Assembly: GCF_905220975.1 (NCBI RefSeq)
Contig: NZ_CAJNBK010000002.1
Location: 434,001 to 498,000 of the forward strand
From: Paraburkholderia haematera
GTDB taxonomy: Bacteria; Pseudomonadota; Gammaproteobacteria; Burkholderiales; Burkholderiaceae
Direction of reading: 5' to 3'
Length of the DNA stretch: 64,000 nucleotides
A program made the position numbers and the translations under genes. Each line of letters starts with the position of its first letter. Position 1 is the first letter of the stretch. The notes below the pieces were generated by a model that was not told the origin of the DNA, did not search any database, and saw nothing but the letters and a program-made list of their open reading frames with translations. Of this stretch, positions 23,365 to 33,240 are shown piece after piece.

Positions 23365-23781
23365 GCCTCCCGTATCGACTCACCTTGCGCGTGGCGTGGC
23401 GCGGTCGCAATCGGGCAGAATCGCAATATACATATAGTGTTCTTCGGGCTTTTTGGTGGACGGCTGGCGTAACTCAGGCGGCACCGGTTCGAATCCGGCT
23501 GGGAGACTCGCATTTTTCGGTATAGGCCGCCGTATGAGTCGGACCTCGAACCGTTACCCAGTAAGGCCAGAGCGCCCTTGCATCATCGGCGTGTGTTGTG
23601 CGACGTCATTGGCCGCTGCGGTTTGAATGCCCATCCTTGGTGTCTTCTTGCGTTAGCTGTTCAGGGCGTGAGTTTAACCTGCCGGCGCGGCGAGCGGACC
23701 CTGGCCGGACGGCCAATCCGCCAGCACCACGCATGCCGCAATCCAAATTCTCGCGCCAGCCGGGCCGCGTGCGCCATGCCG
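23365..23781. other. Prophage-chromosome boundary region with tRNA-T-arm-like sequence
   Basis: No gene is supported. ACTCAGGCGGCACC is followed directly by GGTTCGAATCCGG at 23486-23498, which reads like a D-arm fragment joined to a tRNA T-arm. There is no anticodon arm and no matching acceptor stem, so this is not a working tRNA. It may be a remnant of the target site or chance. Confidence 0.35.
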
Positions 23782-25080
23782 TCATTCTTCCACCAGCGCC
23801 CGCATATCCACAGTTCGCTCGTTCACGGCACTACGCCGTTTTGCGAGCCACATCATGAAAGTGATGAAGCTGCCAAACACGACGATGATCCATTGCGCCG
23901 GCACCTTCGCAGTGAGCAGCACCGCGTAAGCGCCGAGCATCAGCAGCACGGCCAGATTCTGGTTGAAATTTTGCACCGCGATCGAATGGCCCGCGGAAAG
24001 CAGCGTCGCGCCGCGATGCTGGAGTAGTGCGTTCATCGGCACGATAAAGAAGCCGGACAGCGCGCCGAGCAGAATCATCAAGGGATAGGCGAGCAGGATA
24101 TAGATCGGCAGGACATACGAACCGATACGAATGCCGGCGCCTGCCGGGAACAGGTCCTTGTTGTAGAACGCCACGGCGATCGCTACCGCGCCGGTGAGAA
24201 TGCCGATCGGCAGCACGCGCAACGAACTGCGCAACGGAATCAGCGCGGCAGCGGCAGCCGCGCCGACGGCAATACCGAGACCCGTGACGCCTTGCATCAC
24301 CGCCGCCTTGGACAGCGACAAGCCGAGGTTCGCGTTCGCCCATTTGAGCACCAGCAATTGCAGCGTGACCGCGCCGCCCCACATCAGTGTCGTGACCCAC
24401 AGCGCGATTTGCGCGAGCTTGTCGGCCCACAGCACATTGAAGCAATGATAGAAGTCGCCGACCAGTTTCTTCGGTTCGGTCAGACCGTTCGGATAGCGCG
24501 CGCCGGTGTCGGGAATGAAGATGTTGATTCCCGCTGCGATGGCATACGTGAGCATCACCGCGAACATGGCCAGATCGGCGGAAGAGCGGATCAGCGGCAG
24601 ATGCGCATGCGCGACGAATCGATCGGCGAGGGTGCTGATCAGCGCGCCGCCGACCATCGTGCCGACAATGGTCGACAGGACCGTGGCCGATTCGAGCCAT
24701 GCATTCGCCTTGACGAGTTTTTCCGCAGGCAGGAGCTCGGTGAGAATGCCGTATTTGGCCGGTGAATACGCCGCCGCACCAAAGCCGACTACGCCGTACG
24801 CGATCATCGGATGAACGCCGGCAATCATCATCAGGCAGCCGCTTGCCTTGAGCGCGTTGGAGATGAACATGACGTGCCGCTTTTGCATCGCGTCGGCGAA
24901 TGCGCCGACGAAGGGGGCGAGCAACACGTAGGAGATGGTAAAGAACATCTGCAGCAGCGGTGTGACCCAGGCGGCCGAGCGGATCACCGACAGGAGGGCG
25001 ATGGCGGCGATCAGCAGTGCATTGTCCGCGAGCGACGAAATGAACTGCGCCGCGATGATTGTGTAGAAGCCTTTTTTCAT
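23782..25080 (-). CDS. lplT: Lysophospholipid transporter LplT
   Basis: A 432-residue inner-membrane major-facilitator protein that flips lysophospholipids inward for re-acylation. Twelve hydrophobic segments are visible, beginning MKKGFYTIIAAQFISSLADN. AAYSPAKYGILTELLPAEKL is a conserved LplT stretch. The ATG at 25080 is chosen because the in-frame upstream sequence has no ribosome site and a soluble basic composition. The Aas acyltransferase partner is not adjacent. It is the first clear chromosomal gene after the prophage, and suhB lies upstream on the same strand with its own terminator. Confidence 0.9.
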   Translation of the reverse strand: MKKGFYTIIAAQFISSLADNALLIAAIALLSVIRSAAWVTPLLQMFFTISYVLLAPFVGAFADAMQKRHVMFISNALKASGCLMMIAGVHPMIAYGVVGFGAAAYSPAKYGILTELLPAEKLVKANAWLESATVLSTIVGTMVGGALISTLADRFVAHAHLPLIRSSADLAMFAVMLTYAIAAGINIFIPDTGARYPNGLTEPKKLVGDFYHCFNVLWADKLAQIALWVTTLMWGGAVTLQLLVLKWANANLGLSLSKAAVMQGVTGLGIAVGAAAAAALIPLRSSLRVLPIGILTGAVAIAVAFYNKDLFPAGAGIRIGSYVLPIYILLAYPLMILLGALSGFFIVPMNALLQHRGATLLSAGHSIAVQNFNQNLAVLLMLGAYAVLLTAKVPAQWIIVVFGSFITFMMWLAKRRSAVNERTVDMRALVEE

Positions 25081-25219
25081 GAAGCGGAAGGGAAGCTGCG
25101 CGGAACTCTGGCGCGAAGCAGGGCGCTGCAAAATAACGCGCGAAACGCAGCCGGCGATCGAGCGTGCCGGCGCGGCCTTCCGCTTTGTAGCACGAACGCC
25201 TGGCGGATGCAGGCGTGCC

Positions 25220-25251
25220 AACAAAAAAGCGGCCGAAGCCGCTTTTTTGTT
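25220..25251 (-). terminator. Rho-independent terminator of suhB
   Basis: Perfect stem with GCGGC/GCCGC core, CGAA loop, and A and T runs on the two sides, so it could work both ways. It lies between suhB and lplT. Confidence 0.85.
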
Positions 25252-25327
25252 GCTGATGCCGATGCCGGCGCAGAGCCGGCCGGATAACGGACTTGGGGGC
25301 CAGCCCTCAGGCCGGAAACCCGCGGCC

Positions 25328-26131
25328 TTAAGCCGATTGCTGGCGCGTGCGGCTGTAGCGCGACAGGATCGGGATCATCTGCGCGTAGACCTTCGGATTG
25401 CCCGCGACGATTTCGCCGACGTGCAGGAAATCCGAGTCGCCCGTGAAATTACCGACCAGACCGCCGGCTTCCGTGATCAGCAGGCTGCCTGCAGCGACGT
25501 CCCACGGATTCAGGCCTTGTTCGAAGAAGCCGTCCATGCGGCCCGCGGCGACGTTGGCCAGATCGAGCGCGGCGGCGCCCGGACGACGCAGGCCGGCACA
25601 GGCTTCGGTCATTTCGGCGAACTGGCGGCCGTACGCTTCAAGACCGTCCTTTTCGCGGAACGGGAAGCCGGTGCCGATCAGGCCGTCAGCGAGGCGGTCG
25701 CGCTTGGCGACGCGGATGCGGCGATCGTTCAGGAACGCGCCGCGGCCGCGCGAAGCGGTGAACAGGTCGTTGCGGGTCGGATCATAGACCACGGATTGCG
25801 TTACGATGCCCTTATGGGCGAGCGCGATCGACACGCAGTAATACGGGAAACCGTGGATGAAATTGGTGGTGCCGTCGAGCGGATCGATGATCCATTGATA
25901 TTCGGACTCGTTGTCCGACTTGCCGGATTCTTCGGCGAGGATGGCGTGATCGGGGTAGGCTGTCTTGAGCGTATCGATGATCGCCGCTTCAGACGCTTTG
26001 TCGACTTCCGTGACGAAATCGTTGTGCTGTTTCTTGCTGACCTGGATGAGATCGAGGTCGAGCGACGCGCGGTTGATGAGCTGGGCTGCGCGGCGCGCGG
26101 CCTTCACAGCGATATTGAGCATGGGATGCAT
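25328..26131 (-). CDS. suhB: Inositol-1-monophosphatase SuhB
   Basis: A 267-residue magnesium-dependent phosphatase of the inositol monophosphatase family; SuhB also assists rRNA antitermination in other bacteria. Metal ligands are visible as EES at 67-69, DPLDGT at 83-88 and WDVAAG at 210-215. Length and motifs match the family throughout. It is transcribed away from trmJ, with about 370 bases between them holding no gene I can support. Confidence 0.95.
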   Translation of the reverse strand: MHPMLNIAVKAARRAAQLINRASLDLDLIQVSKKQHNDFVTEVDKASEAAIIDTLKTAYPDHAILAEESGKSDNESEYQWIIDPLDGTTNFIHGFPYYCVSIALAHKGIVTQSVVYDPTRNDLFTASRGRGAFLNDRRIRVAKRDRLADGLIGTGFPFREKDGLEAYGRQFAEMTEACAGLRRPGAAALDLANVAAGRMDGFFEQGLNPWDVAAGSLLITEAGGLVGNFTGDSDFLHVGEIVAGNPKVYAQMIPILSRYSRTRQQSA

Positions 26132-26505
26132 GAGACTGGATCCTTGTGCCGGGGCAGCACGGCTGCTTACCGGTAAATGAGCGCGGAAAGCGCGCTAATT
26201 GAGCGCCATCAAGGGGCGCGGAAACAGCACGGAACGCGCGTCCGGCAAAGGACTGGTGCGTATTCCGCCAACGGAGACGAATTGAATAAGAACGAGGCGC
26301 CCATGCAAAGAAGGGCGCGAATTTCGCTATTTTACCTGAGTCCGGGCGCCGCGGCAGCGGTTGCTGCCCGGCGAGCGGAGCGACGGCCGATTGGCGCGCG
26401 TTTTGCGCTGCTGTTACGCGCAATTCGTGCGTAATTCACGCTCAATTCTGAGCCGACGCGGGGTTGGCGCTAACATACGCGTTCTTTAGCTTGCCGAGTT
26501 TCATC

Positions 26506-27342
26506 GTGGACCACACCCACCATTCTTCCGATCCCGCCGTAGCGGACCTGCGCGGCGGTTTTACGTCGACGCGCTTCGTGCTCGTCGAGCCCAGCCATCC
26601 CGGCAACGTCGGCGCTGCGGCGCGCGCGCTGAAAACCATGGGTTTTTCGCGCCTCGTGCTGGTGTCGCCGCGCGTGCCGCACGTACAAAGCGATCCGGAA
26701 GCCATCGCCATGGCGAGCGGCGCCGACGACGTGCTGGCGTCCGCTCACGTCGTGCCGACGCTTGCCGATGCGTTGAGCGGCGTGCACTGGTCGATCGCGC
26801 TGACCGCGCGGCTGCGCGAATACGGGCCGCCGCAATGGACGCCGCGTGCCGCGGCCGGTGCTGCGCGTGAGCAGGCGATACATGGCGAGATTGCGCTGGT
26901 GTTCGGCAATGAGCGCACGGGTCTGTCGAATGAGGATGTCGAGCGTTGCAGCGCGCTCGCGCATATTCCGGCCAATCCGGCCTACAGTTCGCTCAATCTT
27001 GCGCAGGCTGTGCAGGTGCTGGCGTATGAATTGCGCACGGCGTATTTGTCGGATGGCGAGGCGACGCCCGCGGTACCTGTCGCGCCTCAAGCGTCCGCAG
27101 GGCAGGGCGAGCCGGTCGGCGCGCGGGCGGCGAGCGACGAAATCGAAAGCATGTATGCGCATCTGGAAAGCGCGTTGGTTGCGCTCGAGTTTCTCGATCC
27201 GGGCAATCCGAAAAAGCTGATGTCGCGCTTGCGGCGCCTGTTCGCGCGTTCCGGTCTGGAGCGGGAGGAAGTGAATATCGTGCGCGGCATCGCCAAGCAT
27301 ATTCTGCTGAAGACCAAGCCGCTGGGTGGCGACTCTTCTTAA
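26506..27342 (+). CDS. trmJ: tRNA (cytidine/uridine-2'-O)-methyltransferase TrmJ
   Basis: A 278-residue SPOUT-family methyltransferase that modifies position 32 of the tRNA anticodon loop. The knot motifs are clear: FVLVEPSHPGNVGAAARALK near the start, then ALVFGNERTGLSNED and IPANPAYSSLNLAQAVQVLA. An inserted Ala/Pro-rich loop lies around residues 185-215. No ATG is available before the conserved domain, so the GTG at 26506 is used. cysE follows on the same strand after about 295 bases. Confidence 0.92.
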   Translation: MDHTHHSSDPAVADLRGGFTSTRFVLVEPSHPGNVGAAARALKTMGFSRLVLVSPRVPHVQSDPEAIAMASGADDVLASAHVVPTLADALSGVHWSIALTARLREYGPPQWTPRAAAGAAREQAIHGEIALVFGNERTGLSNEDVERCSALAHIPANPAYSSLNLAQAVQVLAYELRTAYLSDGEATPAVPVAPQASAGQGEPVGARAASDEIESMYAHLESALVALEFLDPGNPKKLMSRLRRLFARSGLEREEVNIVRGIAKHILLKTKPLGGDSS

Positions 27343-27637
27343 GAGGCGCGGGCCTTCGCGGCGGCCCGGTTACGAGGCGATCCGGCGGCAGACCGGGCAG
27401 AGGCGAGCCGCCGTCGGGCTGCGAGGCATTGCCTCCGCAGCTTGATCCCCCCGGCGCCCCAATCGTGCCGCAGCCGACGACCTTGCCGGCAGCGTGGGCT
27501 TCCGGCAGGTTTTGCGCAATCACCCTACAATTGCTCGAAACGTTCTAAGCAAAGCTGCCGGTCTGCTATGCGGCAAGCATCCGCCGTGCGTGGTGTTTCA
27601 CGCATGCGGTCCTTTCCCCCACGACACAGTCCCTGCC

Positions 27638-28459
27638 ATGTTCACGAGACTTCGCGAAGACATTGCCACGATCCGCGAGCGCGATCCCGCCGCCCGCAGC
27701 GCCTGGGAAGTCCTCACGTGTTACCCGGGTCTGCACGCGCTCGTGCTGCACCGGCTCGCGCACGCATGCTGGCAGGCTAAACGCCGCTGGCTCGCGCGGT
27801 TCATCTCGCAGATGGCGCGTTTCATGACCGGCATCGAAATCCATCCAGGCGCAACACTGGGCCGCCGCGTGTTCATCGATCACGGCATGGGCGTCGTGAT
27901 TGGCGAGACGGCGCAAATCGGTGACGACTGCACGATCTACCAGGGCGTGACGCTCGGCGGCACGTCGCTCACGCGGGGTGCGAAGCGCCATCCGACGCTC
28001 GAGCGTGGCGTGATCGTCGGGGCAGGCGCGAAGGTGCTCGGCGGCTTTACGATTGGCGCGGACGCGAAAATCGGCTCGAATGCGGTGGTGACGAAGCCGG
28101 TGCCGGCGGGTGGCACGGCGGTGGGCAATCCTGCGCGGATCATCGTTCCGGCGGCTGCCGTTGCGTCCGAGGCACAGTCCGGCGGCGCGGCGCGCGACGC
28201 CAAACGCGCGTCCGGACGCAGCGCGTTCTGCGCATACGGCATCACACCGAATGCGGACGATCCGGTGTCGCTGGCGATTCACGGCCTGATCGATCACGCC
28301 GCCACGCAGTCGAAGCGCATCGACGAAATCGTCGACGCGCTGGAGCGGCTGGGAACGAGTCTCGAAGGGCTGCAAGGCGCCGATGCGGCGCTGCTCGACT
28401 TGCGGCGCCTGTCGGCCGCGATTGCAGGAAAGGTGGAAGGGGTCGGGGCGGAGCGCTAA
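27638..28459 (+). CDS. cysE: Serine O-acetyltransferase CysE
   Basis: A 273-residue enzyme making O-acetylserine for cysteine synthesis. The N-terminal helical part starts [20 protein letters not shown]. Left-handed beta-helix hexapeptides follow ([48 protein letters not shown]), ending GNPARI. It is a short-form enzyme with a truncated N-terminal helical domain and a C-terminal tail of about 80 residues that is longer than usual. A GTCCAC microsatellite lies just downstream. Confidence 0.93.
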   Translation: MFTRLREDIATIRERDPAARSAWEVLTCYPGLHALVLHRLAHACWQAKRRWLARFISQMARFMTGIEIHPGATLGRRVFIDHGMGVVIGETAQIGDDCTIYQGVTLGGTSLTRGAKRHPTLERGVIVGAGAKVLGGFTIGADAKIGSNAVVTKPVPAGGTAVGNPARIIVPAAAVASEAQSGGAARDAKRASGRSAFCAYGITPNADDPVSLAIHGLIDHAATQSKRIDEIVDALERLGTSLEGLQGADAALLDLRRLSAAIAGKVEGVGAER

Positions 28460-28510
28460 TCCTCCATTGGATGCGCGGGAACATCCCGCGCGCGACGCCG
28501 GACGAATCAC

Positions 28511-28567
28511 GTCCACGTCCACGTCCACGTCCACGTCCACGTCCACGTCCACGTCCACGTCCACGTC
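28511..28567. repeat. Hexanucleotide tandem repeat (GTCCAC)9
   Basis: Nine uninterrupted copies of GTCCAC plus a partial one, between the convergent cysE and lpxH genes. Copy number is likely to vary between strains by slippage. Confidence 0.95.
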
Positions 28568-28657
28568 GATGCGCGTGCCGGCAGAGCAAACAGCCATTCG
28601 CCGTCACCTGACGTGGTCGATGCACATCGCCAGTCACCGGCACCTGGCGCGCGCCGA

Positions 28658-29455
28658 TCAATCCAGCGGCAGCGCCCGAATCCCTTCCGCGTCGATTCGC
28701 AGATAACCGCCGCGGCGCTCGCCGTGGTCGAGATCCCAATCCGGCAACACCCAGCGCATGCCGCCCGGCTCGCGGTGCCGCGCCGGCCGGTGCGTGTGCC
28801 CGTGAATGATCGTGGCCGTTTTCGACGACTTGAATAATGCGGCGACGGCCTTCTTCGTCACGTCATACTTCGGCGAAACCGGGCGCGAGCGGCCTTGCTC
28901 ACTTTTCGAACGCATATTCTCCGCAAGCGCCTGACGCCAGCGAAACGGCCACGCGAGAAACAGCATCTGCGCCAAACGGTTGCGCGCAAATGACCGGAAA
29001 AATTGATAGCCGCGATCCGCGGTGCAGAGACCGTCCCCATGCGCGAGAGTGATACGCGTGCCGAATGCGGTGATCACGAACGGATCGGGCAGCCAGATCG
29101 CGCCGGCGGCTTTCATGAAGCGCTTGCCAAGCAGGAAATCGCGATTGCCGTGCATGATGTAGAGCGCGATGCCGCGCTCCGACAACGTGTGCAGCAACGC
29201 CGCCATTCGCGCGACGAACGGCTCGACGAGCATGTCGTCGCCGATCCAGTACTCGAACAGATCGCCGAGAATGAAAACCGAATCGGCCTGCTCGGCCGTG
29301 ACACGAATGAAGTGCTCGAACGCGGCGACCGTGTGCGGAATCGCCTCGCTCAGATGAATATCGGAGAGGAGAAAAAACGGGCGTGCGGCGTGCGGGCGTT
29401 TGCCCTCGCCAGGCACGCCCGCGGCGACGCTTCGCAGCGGCGTTTCTTGCAGCAT
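28658..29455 (-). CDS. lpxH: UDP-2,3-diacylglucosamine diphosphatase LpxH
   Basis: A 265-residue metallophosphoesterase producing lipid X in lipid A synthesis at the inner membrane. The metal-site motifs are FFLLSDIHLSE (Asp32, His34), FILGDLFEYWIGDD, MHGNRDFLLGKRF, LAHGDGLC and IIHGHTHRP. The N-terminal 25 residues before the first motif are longer than in most relatives, and the real start could be a later codon. The cyclophilin genes lie upstream on the same strand. Confidence 0.94.
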   Translation of the reverse strand: MLQETPLRSVAAGVPGEGKRPHAARPFFLLSDIHLSEAIPHTVAAFEHFIRVTAEQADSVFILGDLFEYWIGDDMLVEPFVARMAALLHTLSERGIALYIMHGNRDFLLGKRFMKAAGAIWLPDPFVITAFGTRITLAHGDGLCTADRGYQFFRSFARNRLAQMLFLAWPFRWRQALAENMRSKSEQGRSRPVSPKYDVTKKAVAALFKSSKTATIIHGHTHRPARHREPGGMRWVLPDWDLDHGERRGGYLRIDAEGIRALPLD

Positions 29456-29502
29456 TGAAGGTGCCTGATGTCAGTTCGAACGGGTTTGCCCTTTTCGGAC
29501 GC

Positions 29503-29997
29503 TTAGTCGACGATCACAGCTTTTTCGATCACGACGTCGTCGGCCGGCACGTCCTGATGGAAGCCCTTCGAACCCGTCTTGACCTTCTTGATCTTCTCGA
29601 CGATGTCCATGCCATCGACCACCTTGCCGAACACGGCGTAACCCCAGCCCTGCGGCGTCGGCGAGGAGTGGTTCAGGAAGTCGTTGTCGTTCACGTTGAT
29701 GAAGAATTGCGCGGTTGCCGAATGCGGGTCGTTCGTACGAGCCATCGCGACCGAGCCGTTGACATTCTTCAGGCCGTTGTTCGCTTCGTTGGTGATCGGC
29801 TCAGCCGTCGGCTTCTGCTTCATGCCGGGTTCGAAGCCGCCGCCCTGGATCATGAAGCCGTCGATCACGCGGTGGAACACCGTGTTGTCGTAGTGACCGG
29901 CCTTCACGTAGTTGAGGAAGTTCTCAACCGACTTCGGCGCCTTCTCGGCGTCCAGTTCGAGTTTGATGACGCCGTGGTTCGTGTGCAGTTCAACCAT
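29503..29997 (-). CDS. ppiB: Cytoplasmic peptidyl-prolyl isomerase PpiB
   Basis: A 164-residue cyclophilin catalysing cis-trans isomerisation of prolyl bonds. Motifs visible are [31 protein letters not shown] and [13 protein letters not shown]. There is no signal peptide, so it stays in the cytosol. The ATG at 29997 has GGA upstream and matches the family's length, whereas the longer in-frame reading adds an unrelated tail. It lies next to a secreted paralogue and was probably formed by duplication. Confidence 0.95.
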   Translation of the reverse strand: MVELHTNHGVIKLELDAEKAPKSVENFLNYVKAGHYDNTVFHRVIDGFMIQGGGFEPGMKQKPTAEPITNEANNGLKNVNGSVAMARTNDPHSATAQFFINVNDNDFLNHSSPTPQGWGYAVFGKVVDGMDIVEKIKKVKTGSKGFHQDVPADDVVIEKAVIVD

Positions 29998-30157
29998 GAT
30001 GGAATCCTTTGATGAACGGGGTGGGTAAAAGGCGTGGCCGCCCGTCATGCGAGTTGCGATGACGGCGGGCCGCGCCGGGGCATAGAGTTAATGTTGACTT
30101 CTTGTGCAGTGTGCCAGGTGCTGCTTTTTTGTTCTGCTTTTGATCTGCTTTGATCGG

Positions 30158-30739
30158 TTACTTGCCGACAACCGTGGCCGATTCGATCACGATCGCCTTT
30201 TGCGGCACGTCGCTCATCGGCCCACGCGAGGTGGTAGGCGTGCCTTCGATCTTCTTCACCACATCCATGCCGCTTGTGACCTTGCCGAACACCGCATAAC
30301 CGTTGCCGTCCGGATTCGGATAGTCGAGGCCGGCATTGTCCACCGTGTTGATGAAGAACTGCGCGGTAGCCGAATTCGGATCGCTGGTGCGTGCCATGGC
30401 GAGCGTGCCGGCGGTGTTCTTCAGACCGCTACGGCTTTCGAGCGGAATTGGCGCGCGCGTGGGCTTCTCGGCGAAGCTTTGCGTATAACCGCCGCCCTGA
30501 ATCATAAAGCCGCGAATCACGCGATGGAAAATCGTGCCGCTGTACTGGCCGGATTTCACGTAGTCGAGGAAGTTGGCGACGGTTTTCGGCGCTTTCTCAG
30601 GATACAGCTCGACGCGGATGTCGCCTTCCGTGGTCTTGAAGAGGACGGACGGATGCGCGGCCTGCGAACCGGACTGGGCAAAAGCGGGGGCGTTTGCGAT
30701 CAGGGCGGCGCTGCCGAGCGCCAACATCAACCATTTCAT
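30158..30739 (-). CDS. ppiA: Periplasmic peptidyl-prolyl isomerase PpiA
   Basis: A 193-residue cyclophilin with a Sec signal peptide (MKWLMLALGSAALIANAPAF, cleavage after AFA). The mature domain has [35 protein letters not shown] and [13 protein letters not shown]. It assists folding in the periplasm. It is about 160 bases upstream of ppiB and 48 bases downstream of a secreted TPR gene on the same strand, so all three may be co-transcribed. Confidence 0.94.
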   Translation of the reverse strand: MKWLMLALGSAALIANAPAFAQSGSQAAHPSVLFKTTEGDIRVELYPEKAPKTVANFLDYVKSGQYSGTIFHRVIRGFMIQGGGYTQSFAEKPTRAPIPLESRSGLKNTAGTLAMARTSDPNSATAQFFINTVDNAGLDYPNPDGNGYAVFGKVTSGMDVVKKIEGTPTTSRGPMSDVPQKAIVIESATVVGK

Positions 30740-30787
30740 GAAGATCCTCAGGGTTGGAAAAAAGTATGGGCGAAAATAGCGGCAGCC

Positions 30788-31528
30788 TTACTGCGACGGC
30801 GCCATATAGGGTGGCATGGCGAGCGAGCCATTTGCACCGCCGAACTGGAAGCTCGGTGTTTGCGTCATGTCCGAGGTAGCGCGCGGGGCGCTGGCCTCGA
30901 CAGGCGCGGCGGCTTTTTTCACCGGCGCGGAGCCCTTGGGCGGCGAGACGATCTTCTGGATGTCGACGAGGCGTTGCGTGGTCGTGGCGCTCGCTTTACC
31001 GAGGCCCTGCGCGCGCCGGTACGCTGCGTCGGCCATGCGCAGATACAGGTCGCCGAGATTCTCGTACGCGAGACCGTAGCTCGGATTCACCTTGGTCGCG
31101 GTTTCGAGTGCAGCACGCGCTTCGTCATAACGACCGTGCTTCGCATAGAGCGCAGCCAGGTTGTTATACGGTTCCGGCAGTTCCGGATACAGTTGCGTGA
31201 GTTCGGTGAAGGCGGTGATCGCTTCGTCGTCGCGATTCAGATGGGCCAGCACCGTAGCGCGCTTGAATTTTGCTTGCGCGTCGTGCGGATTCGAGGCGAT
31301 GCGCGCGTCGAGTTGGGTGAGCGAGGCTTGCCAGTTCTTTTGCGCAATCGACGCGTCGATCTCCGGCGTGTTGTCGCGCACGGCGGGACCTTGCGGCATC
31401 GTGGGGGCCTTCTGCGCGTAAGCAGAGGCGGCCGGCAAGACCGTGAGGGCGATGGCCAGCGAGACGCCACTAAAGGCCGTCGCGGCGAGGGTCGCAGCGC
31501 TGCGCGCGCGGCCGCTGGAAGGTTTCAT
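30788..31528 (-). CDS. Exported tetratricopeptide-repeat protein
   Basis: A 246-residue protein with an N-terminal signal peptide ending ASAYAQ and at least three TPR units (for example KFKRATVLAHLNRDDEAITA and PYNNLAALYAKHGRYDEARA). A Pro/Ala-rich tail follows. TPR proteins act as periplasmic scaffolds for complexes; no partner is obvious beyond the neighbouring ppiA. A TATAAC box lies just upstream on the minus strand. It diverges from cysS. Confidence 0.8.
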   Translation of the reverse strand: MKPSSGRARSAATLAATAFSGVSLAIALTVLPAASAYAQKAPTMPQGPAVRDNTPEIDASIAQKNWQASLTQLDARIASNPHDAQAKFKRATVLAHLNRDDEAITAFTELTQLYPELPEPYNNLAALYAKHGRYDEARAALETATKVNPSYGLAYENLGDLYLRMADAAYRRAQGLGKASATTTQRLVDIQKIVSPPKGSAPVKKAAAPVEASAPRATSDMTQTPSFQFGGANGSLAMPPYMAPSQ

Positions 31529-31795
31529 AGGCTCAGGTCTGGATGTTATACTCCGACCCATTCTAACAAAAGGTCTGCGCGTTCCGTCGAACCGCAAACT
31601 GTCTTTTCGCCACTCGTGGTCGTCTCCGCCTTGATCGCAGCCTGACCGCCGCACCAGGTGCACCGGTTTTGCTGTGCGTGCTGCAGTACAGAGCGGCAGT
31701 ACAGGACACACCCGCCGTCTTCTCGCGGGGTGCCTCATGCTCGAAAACAGCACGAAACACATTGCGGATTTCTTTCGGCCCACGCACCGTTCTCT

Positions 31796-33193
31796 ATGGA
31801 ATCACTGCGCATCTACAACACGCTCGCGCGTGACAAGCAAACTTTCGTGCCGCGGCAAGATGGCGTCGTGCGGATGTACGTCTGCGGGATGACCGTATAC
31901 GACTATTGTCACGTCGGTCATGCGCGCGTGATGGTCGTGTTCGACATCGTGCAGCGGTGGTTGCGCACGCTCGGTTACGACGTGACCTACGTGCGCAATA
32001 TCACGGATATTGACGACAAGATCATCCGGCGCGCAGTCGAGAACGGCGAAACGATCAAATCGCTGACCGATCGCTTCATCAAGGCCTTGCATGAAGACGC
32101 GGACGCGCTCGGCATCGAGCGGCCCGATCTTGAGCCGCGCGCTACCGATTTCATCCCGCAGATGCTCGGCATGATCGAGAAGCTCGAGGCGAACGGCTAC
32201 GCGTATCAGGCGGGCGACGGCGACGTGAATTACGCGGTGCGCAAGTTCGCGGGCTACGGCAAGCTGTCGGGCAAGTCGCTCGAAGATCTGCGCGCCGGCG
32301 AACGCGTTGCCGCGAACGACGCGAAACAGGACCCGCTCGATTTCGTGCTGTGGAAGCAGGCAAAACCGGACGAACCGGCGGACACCGGCTGGGAGTCGAA
32401 ATACGGGCGCGGCCGGCCGGGCTGGCATATCGAATGCTCGGCCATGGGCTGCACATTGCTCGGCGATCATTTCGACATTCATGGCGGCGGTCAGGACCTG
32501 CAGTTTCCGCACCACGAGAACGAGATTGCCCAAAGCGAAGCTGCGACCGGACAAACTTTCGTCAATTACTGGATGCACAACGGCTACGTGCAGATCGACA
32601 ATGAGAAGATGTCGAAGTCGTTGAACAATTTCTTTACGATCCGCGAAGTATTGGCGCAGTACGATGCTGAGGTCGTGCGGTTTTTTATCGCGCGTGCGCA
32701 TTACCGTTCGCCGTTGAATTACAGCGACGTCCATATCGATGACGCCCGCAATGCGCTAGCACGTTTGTACACTGCGCTGAAAGACGTCACGCCGGACGGC
32801 GCGGAGCTTGACTGGAACGAAGCGCATGCGCAGCGTTTCCAGGCAGCAATGAACGACGACTTCAACACACCGGTTGCAGTGTCGGTGTTGTTCGAGTTGG
32901 CAACTGAAGTGAACCGCACGCGCGACCCCGCGCTGGCCCGTCAATTGCGCTCCCTCGCGCAAGTGCTCGGGTTGCTCGGCCGAGAGCCGCGTGCATACCT
33001 GCAGCAGGCTGCGGGCGCCGCCGCGGAAGGCGCGCTCGACGCCGCCGCGATCGAAGCGAAGATCGCCGCGCGCGTGGCCGCCAAGCAGGCGAAAGACTAT
33101 GCGGCAGCAGACCGGATCCGGGCAGAATTGCTTGAGGCCGGCGTTGCACTTGAAGACAAACCCGGCGGGTTGACCGAGTGGCGGCGCGTGTGA
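31796..33193 (+). CDS. cysS: Cysteinyl-tRNA synthetase
   Basis: A 465-residue class I synthetase that charges tRNA-Cys. Visible are the zinc Cys at residue 30 ([18 protein letters not shown]), the HIGH-type motif [26 protein letters not shown] with further zinc ligands and [12 protein letters not shown] as the KMSKS loop. Length and motifs are canonical. The ATG at 31796 matches the family start. It is followed 47 bases later by the DNA glycosylase gene. Confidence 0.97.
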   Translation: MESLRIYNTLARDKQTFVPRQDGVVRMYVCGMTVYDYCHVGHARVMVVFDIVQRWLRTLGYDVTYVRNITDIDDKIIRRAVENGETIKSLTDRFIKALHEDADALGIERPDLEPRATDFIPQMLGMIEKLEANGYAYQAGDGDVNYAVRKFAGYGKLSGKSLEDLRAGERVAANDAKQDPLDFVLWKQAKPDEPADTGWESKYGRGRPGWHIECSAMGCTLLGDHFDIHGGGQDLQFPHHENEIAQSEAATGQTFVNYWMHNGYVQIDNEKMSKSLNNFFTIREVLAQYDAEVVRFFIARAHYRSPLNYSDVHIDDARNALARLYTALKDVTPDGAELDWNEAHAQRFQAAMNDDFNTPVAVSVLFELATEVNRTRDPALARQLRSLAQVLGLLGREPRAYLQQAAGAAAEGALDAAAIEAKIAARVAAKQAKDYAAADRIRAELLEAGVALEDKPGGLTEWRRV

Positions 33194-33240
33194 GCGCACC
33201 GCGTACTTCCCTCTGATCGACTCGCCAGGCAGGAGGCAGG

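Larger units (their letters stand above)
1..23500. mobile_element. Prophage, right part (left end outside window)
   Basis: Tape-measure, baseplate hub and spike genes sit with an AlpA-like regulator, a P63C-domain gene, an antirepressor-like gene and many short overlapping genes. Chromosomal housekeeping genes begin abruptly at lplT. The gpV-like spike points to a contractile-tailed phage. No integrase, terminase, portal, major capsid, sheath, tube or lysis gene is recognised here, so the element may be incomplete or its other modules may lie to the left. The right boundary is placed near a tRNA-T-arm-like sequence at about 23,480 by inference only. Confidence 0.88.

Noticed and set aside
23460..23510. 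Functional tRNA gene
   Set aside because: A T-arm-like sequence is present, but there is no anticodon arm, no paired acceptor stem and no CCA end.
28511..28567. CRISPR array
   Set aside because: Six-base units without spacers, so a simple tandem repeat.
27566..28597. Minus-strand frame beginning with a Val-Asp repeat opposite cysE
   Set aside because: The repeat is a noncoding microsatellite and the rest is the mirror of cysE.
30104..31645. 513-codon plus-strand open frame opposite the ppiA and TPR genes
   Set aside because: It spans two real minus-strand genes and has no ribosome site or recognisable domain.
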